A DNA stretch of 64,000 bases. Origin: Anaerostipes hominis (ex Lee et al. 2021) (lineage in GTDB: Bacteria > Bacillota > Clostridia > Lachnospirales > Lachnospiraceae). Positions 7,847 through 15,120 of the stretch are shown here, in pieces. The stretch is taken from assembly GCF_002270485.1 (NCBI RefSeq), contig NZ_NQOG01000004.1:122170-186169 (forward strand). The letters are read 5' to 3'. The position numbers were made by a program, and so were the translations under genes. The number at the start of each line of letters is the position of its first letter. Position 1 is the first letter of the stretch. The notes below the pieces were generated by a model that made no database searches, had not been told where the DNA came from, and saw only the letters and a program-made list of their open reading frames with translations.

Positions 7847-8274
7847 TCATTTTCTCCTACATCTAATCCTATTTTAATCAGCTCCACAGCCCGTGCCATC
7901 CTCCCGGATAAGTACAGATATCCGATCAGGGCTTCGATCCCTGTCGCCATCCGGTATTCCACGATCGAAGCATTTTTTGCGGCCGTAGCGGATTTGGCAT
8001 TTCTGCCGCGCTTATAGACGGCTGTCTCTTCGTCTGTGAGCCTTTCTTTTATATTATCATAAACCCTGGCCTGAGTGGAAGCTTTTACCAAACTGCTGGA
8101 CTTTTTGTGATATTTATTCACGCTCATGTTTCCTTCAGAGATAACCAGTGTCCGAACGGCGATCTCATAGACCGCATCTCCGATATAGGCGAGTCCGAGG
8201 GGTGAGTAAGTCTTAGGATCGATTTCAGGCAGGTCAAGCCCCTTTGTCATAAATTCAATTAAGCTCGTTTCCAT
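7843..8274 (-). CDS. mrnC: Mini-ribonuclease III (MrnC)
   Basis: 143 residues: an RNase III catalytic domain without a dsRNA-binding domain. LGLAYIGDAVYEIAVR carries the catalytic acidic cluster, and GIEALIGYLYLSG the second. Matures 23S rRNA in Firmicutes. The N-terminus overlaps the end of cysS by 16 bp and the stop overlaps rlmB, the usual Bacillus/Clostridia arrangement. Confidence 0.92.
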   Translation of the reverse strand: METSLIEFMTKGLDLPEIDPKTYSPLGLAYIGDAVYEIAVRTLVISEGNMSVNKYHKKSSSLVKASTQARVYDNIKERLTDEETAVYKRGRNAKSATAAKNASIVEYRMATGIEALIGYLYLSGRMARAVELIKIGLDVGENE

Positions 8275-9659
8275 TTTACGCCTTCTCTTGTATCCTTTAA
8301 AATAATCCCTTTTTCTAACAGTTCATCCCTGATCTCATCTGCTCTGGCGAAATCTTTTTCTTTTCTCGCCTGCTGACGTTCCTCGATCAGCCTTTCAATC
8401 TCTTCATCCAGAATTTCTTCTTCCTGCTTTGTCTCGATCCCGAGTACTCCGCACAGCGTTTCCATGATTTCCAGAAGCTTTGCCGCATAATCAGAGGATG
8501 ACTCTTTTACGGTTGTATTGGCCAACTTCACAAGTTCAAAGATAGCAGAAACGGCATCCGCCGTGTTGAAATCGTCTTCCATGGCATCTTCAAATTTGCC
8601 GACCAGTTTTCCGGCTTCGTTAAGATGCTCTTCTTCCACTTTGTTCACGGCTGATCCTGTCTTTTCCGCCTGATCCCTTACAAGTTCAATGGCTGTGAGA
8701 ATACGGTCCAGTCCGTTCTTTGCAGATTCAACCAGTGTATCGCTGAAATTCAGCGGATTGCGGTAATGAGCGCTCAGCATAAAAAACCGGATGACCTGAA
8801 GCGGATATTTTTCACTGATCTCCCTGACGGTAAAAAAGTTGCCGGCTGATTTGGACATCTTTTGATTGTCGATATTGAGGAATCCGTTGTGCATCCAGTA
8901 GTTTGCAAAACATTCGTCGTTGCAGGCTTCGCTCTGGGCGATTTCGTTTTCGTGATGCGGGAAGATAAGGTCTTCTCCTCCCGCATGAATATCGATCGTA
9001 TCTCCGATATACTTTTTCGACATTTCGGAACACTCGATATGCCATCCCGGGCGGCCTTCTCCCCACGGAGACGGCCATGCGATCTCACCTTCTTTTTTAG
9101 GCTTCCAGAGTACAAAATCCAACGGATCTTGTTTGCCTTCTTCCCCGCGGACTTTGATGTCCCTGTGGCCTGCCTCCAAGTCATCGATGTTCTTTTTGGA
9201 AAGCTTTCCGTAGCCGTCAAAAGAACGGGTTTTAAAGTAAACGGTACCGTTTGCTTCGTAGGCATGCCCTTTTTCGATCAAGGTCCCAATCATGCGGATC
9301 ATTCCGTCGATCTCTTCTGTGGCTTTCGGCTGGTGGGTCGCCGGCTTTACATTTAGGCCCTCCATATCTTTTTTGCACTCTTTGATGTAGCGCTCCGCGA
9401 TTTCTGTGGCAGACACTCCTTCTTCATTGGCCTTTTTTATGATCTTATCGTCTACATCCGTAAAGTTAGAGACATAATTGACATCATATCCCTTGTATTC
9501 AAAATATCTGCGGACCGTGTCAAAAATGATCATCGGCCGTGCATTCCCGATATGAATGTAATTATAAACAGTCGGGCCGCACACGTACATGCCCACTTTC
9601 CCTGGATGTACCGGAACAAACTCCTCTTTTTGTCTTGTCAGTGTATTATAGATCTTCAT
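8259..9659 (-). CDS. cysS: Cysteinyl-tRNA synthetase
   Basis: 466 residues, normal length. Class I signatures: PTVYNYIHIGNARP (HIGH-like, with the upstream zinc Cys in YVCGPT) and KMSKSAGNF (KMSKS, about 266-274); further zinc ligands in WHIECSEMS and HAGGEDLIFPHHENE. Charges tRNA-Cys. Start overlaps the cysE stop (ATGA). Under the cysteine T-box upstream of cysE, so transcribed when tRNA-Cys is uncharged. Confidence 0.96.
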   Translation of the reverse strand: MKIYNTLTRQKEEFVPVHPGKVGMYVCGPTVYNYIHIGNARPMIIFDTVRRYFEYKGYDVNYVSNFTDVDDKIIKKANEEGVSATEIAERYIKECKKDMEGLNVKPATHQPKATEEIDGMIRMIGTLIEKGHAYEANGTVYFKTRSFDGYGKLSKKNIDDLEAGHRDIKVRGEEGKQDPLDFVLWKPKKEGEIAWPSPWGEGRPGWHIECSEMSKKYIGDTIDIHAGGEDLIFPHHENEIAQSEACNDECFANYWMHNGFLNIDNQKMSKSAGNFFTVREISEKYPLQVIRFFMLSAHYRNPLNFSDTLVESAKNGLDRILTAIELVRDQAEKTGSAVNKVEEEHLNEAGKLVGKFEDAMEDDFNTADAVSAIFELVKLANTTVKESSSDYAAKLLEIMETLCGVLGIETKQEEEILDEEIERLIEERQQARKEKDFARADEIRDELLEKGIILKDTREGVKWKRA

Positions 9660-10339
9660 TCTTTATCTCCTTTCGCAGCATCCTCTACACGTTTGCAGTG
9701 CTCCATAAATATATTGAGAGCACTTCTTAACTCAGCATTTTCCTTAGCCAGCTTCTCAATATCCATATCAACCGGATCCGGAAGGTCAATCTGGTTAAGT
9801 TCCAGACTCTGAATCCTGGTCCCGTCTCTCTTGATCACTCTGCCCGGCACTCCGACCACTGTCGAGTTGGGCGGCACATCGGAAACCACAACCGAACCTG
9901 CTCCTATCTTGGAATTCTTCCCAATCGTGATCGATCCTAGTACTTTCGCCCCGGCGCTGATCAAAACATTATCCTCAATGGTGGGATGGCGCTTCCCGGT
10001 TTCATTTCCGGTGCCTCCCAGCGTAACTCCCTGGTAAATGGTCACATTGTCGCCGATAATCGTAGTCTCGCCGATGACAACCCCATGTCCGTGGTCAATG
10101 AACAGCCCTTTTCCTATCTGTGCTCCCGGATGGATCTCAATTCCGGTCTTCCTGGCAATCTTTTGTGAAATCTTTCTGGCCTTATAAAAATTCCCTTCCT
10201 TATATAATTGGTGTGTGATCCGGTACCAATATAAAGCCCTGACATAAGGATAAAGATATACTTCCTTTTGGTTTTTAAGGGCCGGGTCCCGGTCCTTTAT
10301 GATGTCAAACTGGCTTTTTGCAAACTCTCTAAAGCCCAT
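9656..10339 (-). CDS. cysE: Serine O-acetyltransferase
   Basis: 227 residues. An N-terminal helical part is followed by left-handed beta-helix hexapeptide repeats (IGKGLFIDHGHGVVIGETTIIGDNVTIYQGVTLGG) with the catalytic His in DHGHG. Makes O-acetylserine, the acceptor for cysteine synthesis. ATG 10339 is chosen because TGGAGGTAAGT immediately precedes it; a TTG at 10351 would overlap this RBS. First gene after the T-box. Confidence 0.95.
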   Translation of the reverse strand: MGFREFAKSQFDIIKDRDPALKNQKEVYLYPYVRALYWYRITHQLYKEGNFYKARKISQKIARKTGIEIHPGAQIGKGLFIDHGHGVVIGETTIIGDNVTIYQGVTLGGTGNETGKRHPTIEDNVLISAGAKVLGSITIGKNSKIGAGSVVVSDVPPNSTVVGVPGRVIKRDGTRIQSLELNQIDLPDPVDMDIEKLAKENAELRSALNIFMEHCKRVEDAAKGDKE

Positions 10340-10353
10340 ACTTACCTCCAAAC

Positions 10354-10608
10354 AAAAAAACTCCGTCTCAAAAAAAGAGACGAAGTTGTATCCGCGGTTC
10401 CACTCTTACTTAAAGTATCCTTAAGGATGCTTTCCCTTAACCTTCCGTTAACGCCGGCCACGTACAGGACTACTGCCGCTTCGCCCTGTCTGCTCCCAGA
10501 GGCATTCCCAACACATTTCCTAAAAACTGCTTTCAGCCGGTGACAGTTTCTCTCTGTTAGTTCCAGTGAAGGTACTCTTTCTGTTCTGCGCATTTCACTT
10601 ACCATATA
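10354..10608 (-). promoter_or_regulatory. T-box riboswitch, cysteine-specific
   Basis: On the minus strand the leader contains the T-box AGAGTGGAACCGCGG (10391-10406), followed by a terminator with stem CTTCGTCTC/GAGACGGAG and a T-run (10354-10386). Upstream, GAATGCCTCTGGGAGC has the shape of a specifier region, giving TGC (10502-10504), a Cys codon. This agrees with cysE-cysS downstream. Uncharged tRNA-Cys would stabilise the antiterminator. The 5' boundary is approximate. Confidence 0.93.
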
Positions 10609-10641
10609 GTTTATGCGCTTTCCTTAAAAATGTCAACCGGG

Positions 10642-11406
10642 TTATTTGATATCCACTTGTTTAAAATGCATGACTCCGCCGGCCGCGGCAGCGATAAGAA
10701 ATACGATTCCGGTTAATATCCCGGGAAGAAGTTCGGCATGTTGTACTCCGCTCTGTATGATCTGAGCCAGCATGTTGCTCGGCCAGTATTTTGACAGCTG
10801 CACCGTATGCCCCAAAAGTTTTGTGAGTCCCATATCCCCATATACTGCAATGATTCCAATAACGTCCAGCCCAATGATGGCAACTGGAAGGACAAATTGT
10901 GTCTTCCTTATTATAAATGCGGCCATAACATACAGAGATGTGATGCTGAGGACCAGAATATATTTTGTGAACAAAAAGCCTGCGGTATCGCTTATGACAG
11001 TCCCGCTCATATCCCCGGTTTTCCAGTAAAACATAGCAGTGATTCCCACAATTACAACGCTCGCCGCAAAATAAACCGTTGCCAGCAGGACGCTCACGAT
11101 CCACTTGGAAGCAAAGATTTTATTTCTCTCATAATGCTTTGATGCCAGATTTTTAATGGTTCCACAGGTATATTCACTGCCTATGAACAGAGAGATAACG
11201 ATTGCCAACAAAATCTGATAAGAGATATCTGTCCCCTGTATCCTTGAAATGACCGTCGTCTGCGTCCCTGTACCTCCGCCCATTTTTTCCACAAGATGAT
11301 AAAGGAAATTCTCAGATCCCATCAGCAAAAGGAACAGGACTCCGCATACACGAAATGACGTTGATTTTAACAATTTATAAATATCTGCCCGAATTAAATT
11401 TAACAT
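10642..11406 (-). CDS. ABC-2-type transporter permease
   Basis: 254 residues with about six hydrophobic segments in the ABC-2 pattern (segments near 17-31, 63-80, 104-126, 145-162, 166-187 and 222-243). No enzyme motif. Overlaps its ATPase partner by 7 bp. Such two-component pairs export peptides or lipids, often giving resistance to bacitracin or lantibiotics; substrate unknown. Confidence 0.82.
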   Translation of the reverse strand: MLNLIRADIYKLLKSTSFRVCGVLFLLLMGSENFLYHLVEKMGGGTGTQTTVISRIQGTDISYQILLAIVISLFIGSEYTCGTIKNLASKHYERNKIFASKWIVSVLLATVYFAASVVIVGITAMFYWKTGDMSGTVISDTAGFLFTKYILVLSITSLYVMAAFIIRKTQFVLPVAIIGLDVIGIIAVYGDMGLTKLLGHTVQLSKYWPSNMLAQIIQSGVQHAELLPGILTGIVFLIAAAAGGVMHFKQVDIK

Positions 11407-12314
11407 GCCGCACCTCCCACTGCTCTTAAAAAGTATTTTTCCAGATCCATATTTTCCACAAAGATTTCTTCTACCTGGATTCCTTCCTGCATAAGCACCT
11501 TATTGACTTTCCCCGGCTTTTCAAAAAATCCGTAGACCTTTAACTCTTCTTCTCCTACCATCTGGAATGCTTCTGCCGAAAAATGCTCTCTCATAACTTT
11601 GCACGCCTTCTCCCTCTGTTCCTTCGGCATCTTTACCGTAAGACTGGACTGACTCTGCCTGTTTAATTCTTCTTCCGTAAATTCCTGAATCAGCTCACCC
11701 TTATGGATGATACCGTATCTGGTAGCCAGTTTCGATAACTCTCCCAAAATATGGCTTGATATCAAAACCGTGATATGATGTTCCTGATTCAGCTCCTGGA
11801 TCAATTCTCTGATCTCACGGATTCCTACCGGATCAAGCCCGTTGGTAGGTTCATCCAGGATTAAAAATTCCGGATCGCCCAAAAGTGCAATGGCGATCGC
11901 CAGCCTCTGCTTCATGCCAAGGGAGAAATTTTTCACCTTCTTCTTTTTGGTATCTGCAAGCCCCACCTTTATGAGGACTTCCTCAATCTTTTTCGGATCT
12001 TTCAGTCCCCTGAGCTTCATCTCCACCATGAGATTTTCTCTGGCCGTCATACCGGGAATCAGCGCCGGATATTCAATCACTGTCCCGATCTTTTCCCTTG
12101 CCTTGACCAGATCATAGGAACCGAACAGGGAAAGCCTGCCGGAAGAGGGTTTGGCCAATCCTGCCATCATCCGGATCATGGTGGTCTTCCCTGCACCGTT
12201 CTCTCCGATAAATCCGTAAATATCTCCCTTTTTTACTTCCATACTGACATTTCTCACTGCTATTTGTTTTCCAAAGGATTTTGTAATCTCCTCTGCATTC
12301 ACAATCGTGTCCAT
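11400..12314 (-). CDS. ABC transporter ATP-binding protein (lantibiotic/bacitracin-export type)
   Basis: 304 residues. Walker A GENGAGKTT (about 37-45), signature FSLGMKQRLAIA, Walker B FLILDEPTNGLDP and the H-loop SSHILGEL are intact; a ~80-residue C-terminal extension is typical of BcrA-like exporters. Strong RBS AAGGAGGATTCT before the start. The promoter lies within a large inverted repeat (12325-12378), so the pair is likely repressor-controlled, but no regulator gene is adjacent. Confidence 0.9.
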   Translation of the reverse strand: MDTIVNAEEITKSFGKQIAVRNVSMEVKKGDIYGFIGENGAGKTTMIRMMAGLAKPSSGRLSLFGSYDLVKAREKIGTVIEYPALIPGMTARENLMVEMKLRGLKDPKKIEEVLIKVGLADTKKKKVKNFSLGMKQRLAIAIALLGDPEFLILDEPTNGLDPVGIREIRELIQELNQEHHITVLISSHILGELSKLATRYGIIHKGELIQEFTEEELNRQSQSSLTVKMPKEQREKACKVMREHFSAEAFQMVGEEELKVYGFFEKPGKVNKVLMQEGIQVEEIFVENMDLEKYFLRAVGGAAC

Positions 12315-12324
12315 AGAATCCTCC

Positions 12325-12378
12325 TTGTACCATCGTATTATTGTACTGATCTTTTAATACAATAATACGATGGTACAA
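12325..12378 (-). promoter_or_regulatory. Large palindromic operator with promoter
   Basis: Perfect inverted repeat with 21-bp arms (core GTACCATCGTATTATTGTA at 12327-12345, complement at 12358-12376) around a 12-bp spacer. On the minus strand TTGACA (12385-12390), a 17-bp spacer and TATTAT (12362-12367) form a sigma-A promoter; the -10 is inside one arm and the other arm abuts the RBS. This geometry suits a repressor such as a GntR/YtrA-type protein, or a transcript hairpin masking the RBS. The regulator is not encoded nearby. Confidence 0.8.
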
Positions 12379-12390
12379 ATAATTTGTCAA

Positions 12391-12424
12391 TAAAAAAGAC
12401 ATGAAAAAATTTCTTTTTCATGCC
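12391..12424 (-). terminator. Terminator of the bioBY operon
   Basis: Minus strand GGCATGAAAAA / TTTTTCATGTC stem followed by TTTTTT, ten bases after the bioY stop. Confidence 0.75.
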
Positions 12425-12433
12425 TTTTCTCTG

Positions 12434-12991
12434 CTATGAAGACGCTGACGCCGTTTGCTTCACCGTCTGCCGGATGCTGTTTCCTATCGCCGCAGCCAGT
12501 ATCATTTTCACCAGGTCCCCCGGCAAATACGGGATGACTCCGGCCATGAGGCCCTGGAGCGGTGTAAGGTTCATCTGCGAACAGAGCCAAACAGTCCCGA
12601 ACAGATATGCCGCCAGCGTTCCGATCACCATTCCCGCAAATTGTATGGTTCTTTTTCCTCCGGAATGATCCGCTGCAAATCCACAGACTGCAGCCGTCAA
12701 TACGAATCCGATCAAATATCCTCCCGTAGGGCCGGCAAGCTTAGACAGGCCCCCCGTAAATCCTGAAAAAACCGGGAGTCCCGCTGTGCCAAGCAGCAGA
12801 TAGATCACATAACTCACAGTGCCGGATTTGCACCCAAGTACAAATGCCGTCAAATAAATAACCAGATTTGTGAGTGAAATGGGAATCGGTGTAAACGGCA
12901 GCGGAACAGAAAGCGGTCCCGCAACGCACATGAGTGCCGACATCAGTCCTATGAGTGTCATCTGCCTTGTTTCTAGTCTCTTCATAGTCAT
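12434..12991 (-). CDS. bioY: Biotin transporter substrate-binding subunit BioY (ECF S component)
   Basis: 185 residues, six predicted membrane helices. Starts with LIGLMSALMCVAGPLSVPLPFTPIPISLTNLVIYL in pattern and has the BioY segment GPTGGYLIGF. Imports biotin, alone or with the ECF energising module (not here). Eight bases after bioB, under a BirA-type operator, so biotin salvage is repressed when biotin is plentiful. Confidence 0.95.
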   Translation of the reverse strand: MTMKRLETRQMTLIGLMSALMCVAGPLSVPLPFTPIPISLTNLVIYLTAFVLGCKSGTVSYVIYLLLGTAGLPVFSGFTGGLSKLAGPTGGYLIGFVLTAAVCGFAADHSGGKRTIQFAGMVIGTLAAYLFGTVWLCSQMNLTPLQGLMAGVIPYLPGDLVKMILAAAIGNSIRQTVKQTASASS

Positions 12992-12999
12992 TCTCCTCC

Positions 13000-13959
13000 T
13001 TATGTCAATGAAAATCCAAGCTGTGAAAACATCTTTCTGTCGTCTTCCACCCTGTTGCCGGATGTAGTGAGCATATCACCAGTGATCGCTCCGTTGGCCC
13101 CGGAACAAAACGCCTCTCTTCCGCAGTCTTCCATCAAATTCCGCCCTGCCGCCAGACGGATTTCTGCCTTGGGATTTAAGAGCCGGAACACTGCAACTGC
13201 CCTCAGTATTTCCTCTTCGCCGAGCCTTTTTCTGCCTTCCAGAGGAGTTCCTTCAATCGGCGTAAGAACATTGATCGGAATAGAATCAACTCCGAGTCCT
13301 GCGAGTTCAAGGGCCAAAGACAGCCTGTCCTCCTCTGTCTCACCCATTCCGATGATCCCGCCGGAACAGATCTCAAGGCCTGCTTTCTTTGCCCTCTCAA
13401 TATTTGAGATCTTGTCAACATATGTATGAGTCGTGCAGATCTCAGAGAAAAAACGTCTTGATGTTTCTAAATTACAGTGATATCGTGTGACTCCATTTCT
13501 TTTCAGATCTAAAAAAGCTTCATAAGACAGAAATCCGTGGGATGCACAAAGGGAAACACTGCACTGTTCATACATAGCACGATAGGCCTTTAAAGCTCTT
13601 GAAAAATCTTCTCCCTCAAGAGATTTTCCGGCTGTCACGATAGAGTACCTGTGTATTCCTTTTCTTTCCTGCATCCGGCAGTCCTTCAAAATCTCTTCGG
13701 CCGGAAGAAATGCATATTCGTCCGCCTGAGTCCGGTGATGGGATGACTGTGCACAAAACCTGCAGTCCTCGCTACACTTTCCGCTTTTCCCATTGATGAT
13801 CGTACAGAGATCGCCGTGGTCTTTGCAAAAATGCTTTCTGATCCTGTCTGCCGACCGGCACAGCATCTCAAGATCCGCATCCAGCAAAAACAATACATCT
13901 TCTATTTTGGTCTGTCCCTGTTCTCCTGAAAGGATCTGTCTTTTAAATTCCTCCAGCAT
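13000..13959 (-). CDS. bioB: Biotin synthase (radical SAM)
   Basis: 319 residues. The radical-SAM cluster motif is CSEDCRFCAQS (about 62-72), with the conserved YNHNLDT-like region seen as YHCNLETS and the later RLAAGR motif. Inserts sulfur into dethiobiotin. RBS AAAGGAG before ATG 13959. First gene of the bioB-bioY operon; no other biotin synthesis genes are in the window, so dethiobiotin may be imported or made elsewhere. Confidence 0.95.
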   Translation of the reverse strand: MLEEFKRQILSGEQGQTKIEDVLFLLDADLEMLCRSADRIRKHFCKDHGDLCTIINGKSGKCSEDCRFCAQSSHHRTQADEYAFLPAEEILKDCRMQERKGIHRYSIVTAGKSLEGEDFSRALKAYRAMYEQCSVSLCASHGFLSYEAFLDLKRNGVTRYHCNLETSRRFFSEICTTHTYVDKISNIERAKKAGLEICSGGIIGMGETEEDRLSLALELAGLGVDSIPINVLTPIEGTPLEGRKRLGEEEILRAVAVFRLLNPKAEIRLAAGRNLMEDCGREAFCSGANGAITGDMLTTSGNRVEDDRKMFSQLGFSLT

Positions 13960-14014
13960 ATAAACTCCTTTCTCTTTCCCGCTTCGTTAATGAAGTATAC
14001 GCTATGAATTCCAA

Positions 14015-14048
14015 ATTGTCAACCACAATAATTATATAGGTTTACAAT
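14015..14048 (-). promoter_or_regulatory. BirA operator
   Basis: Half-sites TTGTCAACC (14016-14024) and GGTTTACAA (14039-14047) separated by 14 bp match the Firmicute BirA dyad (TTGTTAACC, spacer of 14-16, GGTTTACAA). About 55 bp upstream of bioB. Confidence 0.88.
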
Positions 14049-14100
14049 TCAGTTAAATGAAAACGTGCGCTGCATAATGACGCACGTCTCAGATTCTATT

Positions 14101-14280
14101 TTATTCTTTCTCTTCAAGGATGCCTAATTCCTTAATCCGTTCCTCAATCTTTTTCATAGATTCCTCATAGGTAAGTCCGTCTTCCGTATCTTTTTCCTGT
14201 ACATCGGCACGCTTTTCCAGCAATTCGTCGATATCTTTACTGTATGGATTATTGTCTGTCACTCTTGTTAAAAGTCCCAT
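14101..14280 (-). CDS. Small acidic/helical protein of unknown function
   Basis: 59 residues (begins MGLLTRVTDNNPYSK, ends ILEEKE) from ATG 14280, preceded by GGGAGGAAG at good spacing. Highly charged with a predicted amphipathic helix in the second half (EESMKKIEERIKELG). Stand-alone on the minus strand, divergent from the HPr-like gene. Composition and RBS support it as real; no function recognised. Confidence 0.7.
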   Translation of the reverse strand: MGLLTRVTDNNPYSKDIDELLEKRADVQEKDTEDGLTYEESMKKIEERIKELGILEEKE

Positions 14281-14437
14281 GCATCTTCCTCCCTGCTTTC
14301 TTCTCTCCCTTTTCGCTGACCTTTATTTTATTCATTTTATCCGTTTCTTGTCAATATATTCTTATGAGAAATTTGACTTTCCGCTCAAAAAATTGTACCA
14401 TGACATTGCATCAGCAAAGAAGAAAGGGGTGTTTGAT

Positions 14438-14671
14438 ATGAAAACCTATAAAATATTGTTAGATTCCATAGACAAAGTAAAAGACTTTGTCAACTTGATC
14501 AACCGGTTTAAATCCGAGATAGATTTAGCATCCGGCCGCTATGTTGTCGATGCAAAATCCATTATGGGCATTTTCAGCCTGGAATTGTCCAAACCGCTGC
14601 TCCTCACCGTTTACGGCGAAGACGAACTGGAAGACATTGAAAATGCATTAGAGCCATTTATTTTAAACTAA
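14438..14671 (+). CDS. HPr-like protein lacking the phospho-histidine
   Basis: 77 residues with the HPr fold pattern: MKTYKILLDSIDKVKDFVNLINRF, SGRYVVDAKSIMGIFSLEL, LLLTVYGEDELEDIENAL. The Ser46-type motif KSIMG is kept, but the position where HPr has GxHARPA reads DSIDKVKDF with no His, so it cannot accept phosphate from Enzyme I. RBS AGAAAGGGG. A degenerate HPr with regulatory or unknown role; common in Clostridia (family knowledge). Confidence 0.85.
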   Translation: MKTYKILLDSIDKVKDFVNLINRFKSEIDLASGRYVVDAKSIMGIFSLELSKPLLLTVYGEDELEDIENALEPFILN

Positions 14672-14679
14672 AAGGAAAT

Positions 14680-14720
14680 GCCGTATCCCCGTTTTATTCT
14701 CTGGGGTACGGCGCTTTTTT
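14680..14720 (+). terminator. Terminator of the HPr-like gene
   Basis: GCCGTATCCCC / GGGGTACGGC stem followed by GCTTTTTT, nine bases after the stop. Confidence 0.88.
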
Positions 14721-14725
14721 ATGAG

Positions 14726-14769
14726 TTTTTTACCACTATTTCCATCACGCTTTGAAATGCGTTCCTCCA
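14726..14769. repeat. Interspersed palindromic repeat, copy A (partial)
   Basis: Contains TACCACTATTTCC and CTTTGAAATGCG, shared with copies B (52417-52476) and C (54404-54459). Only about three quarters of the element is present; the missing end coincides with the truncated solute-binding gene fragment. Confidence 0.7.
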
Positions 14770-15011
14770 CGGCTGCTCCCCATACTGTACTTTGGATATG
14801 CAAAATAAGGCTTCAATTCCTTGGCATAGTAGGCGCCTCCCAATACATCATACTTTCCATCGGCCAGATCCTGTATAAAGGTATCTGATGTGGTCGGAAC
14901 ATATTCGTACTCCCAGTTCGTATATTTTGCGATCTCGTTCAGATAATCCGGCGTCAGCCCGGTATAATTTCCGTATTTATCTTTTTCGCATATCCCCTTT
15001 TTCTGATCATC
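14745..15011 (-). pseudogene. Fragment of an amino-acid-type solute-binding (SBP_bac_3) domain
   Basis: The frame reads QKKGICEKDKYGNYTGLTP, then DYLNEIAKYTNWEYEYVP and DVLGGAYYAKELKPYFAYP, clearly a type-3 periplasmic-binding domain as found in sensor kinases and receptors of Clostridia. It has no start or signal sequence and ends abruptly at SRGGTHFKA-stop where repeat copy A begins, so about 85 residues of a larger gene survive. Confidence 0.8.
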
Positions 15012-15063
15012 ACTGTCTCTATTCCGTTCTCTTCATTTTAAAGCTTTTCTCTCTTTCTGACAA

Positions 15064-15107
15064 GAAAAAGGGAGCCGATTCCCAAAATAAAATTAGGATT
15101 CGGCTCC
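15064..15107 (-). terminator. Terminator of the P-type ATPase gene
   Basis: GGAGCCGATTCC / GGATTCGGCTCC stem; minus-strand T-run CTTTTTC follows. Confidence 0.85.
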
Positions 15108-15120
15108 TTTTGTCATCAAC

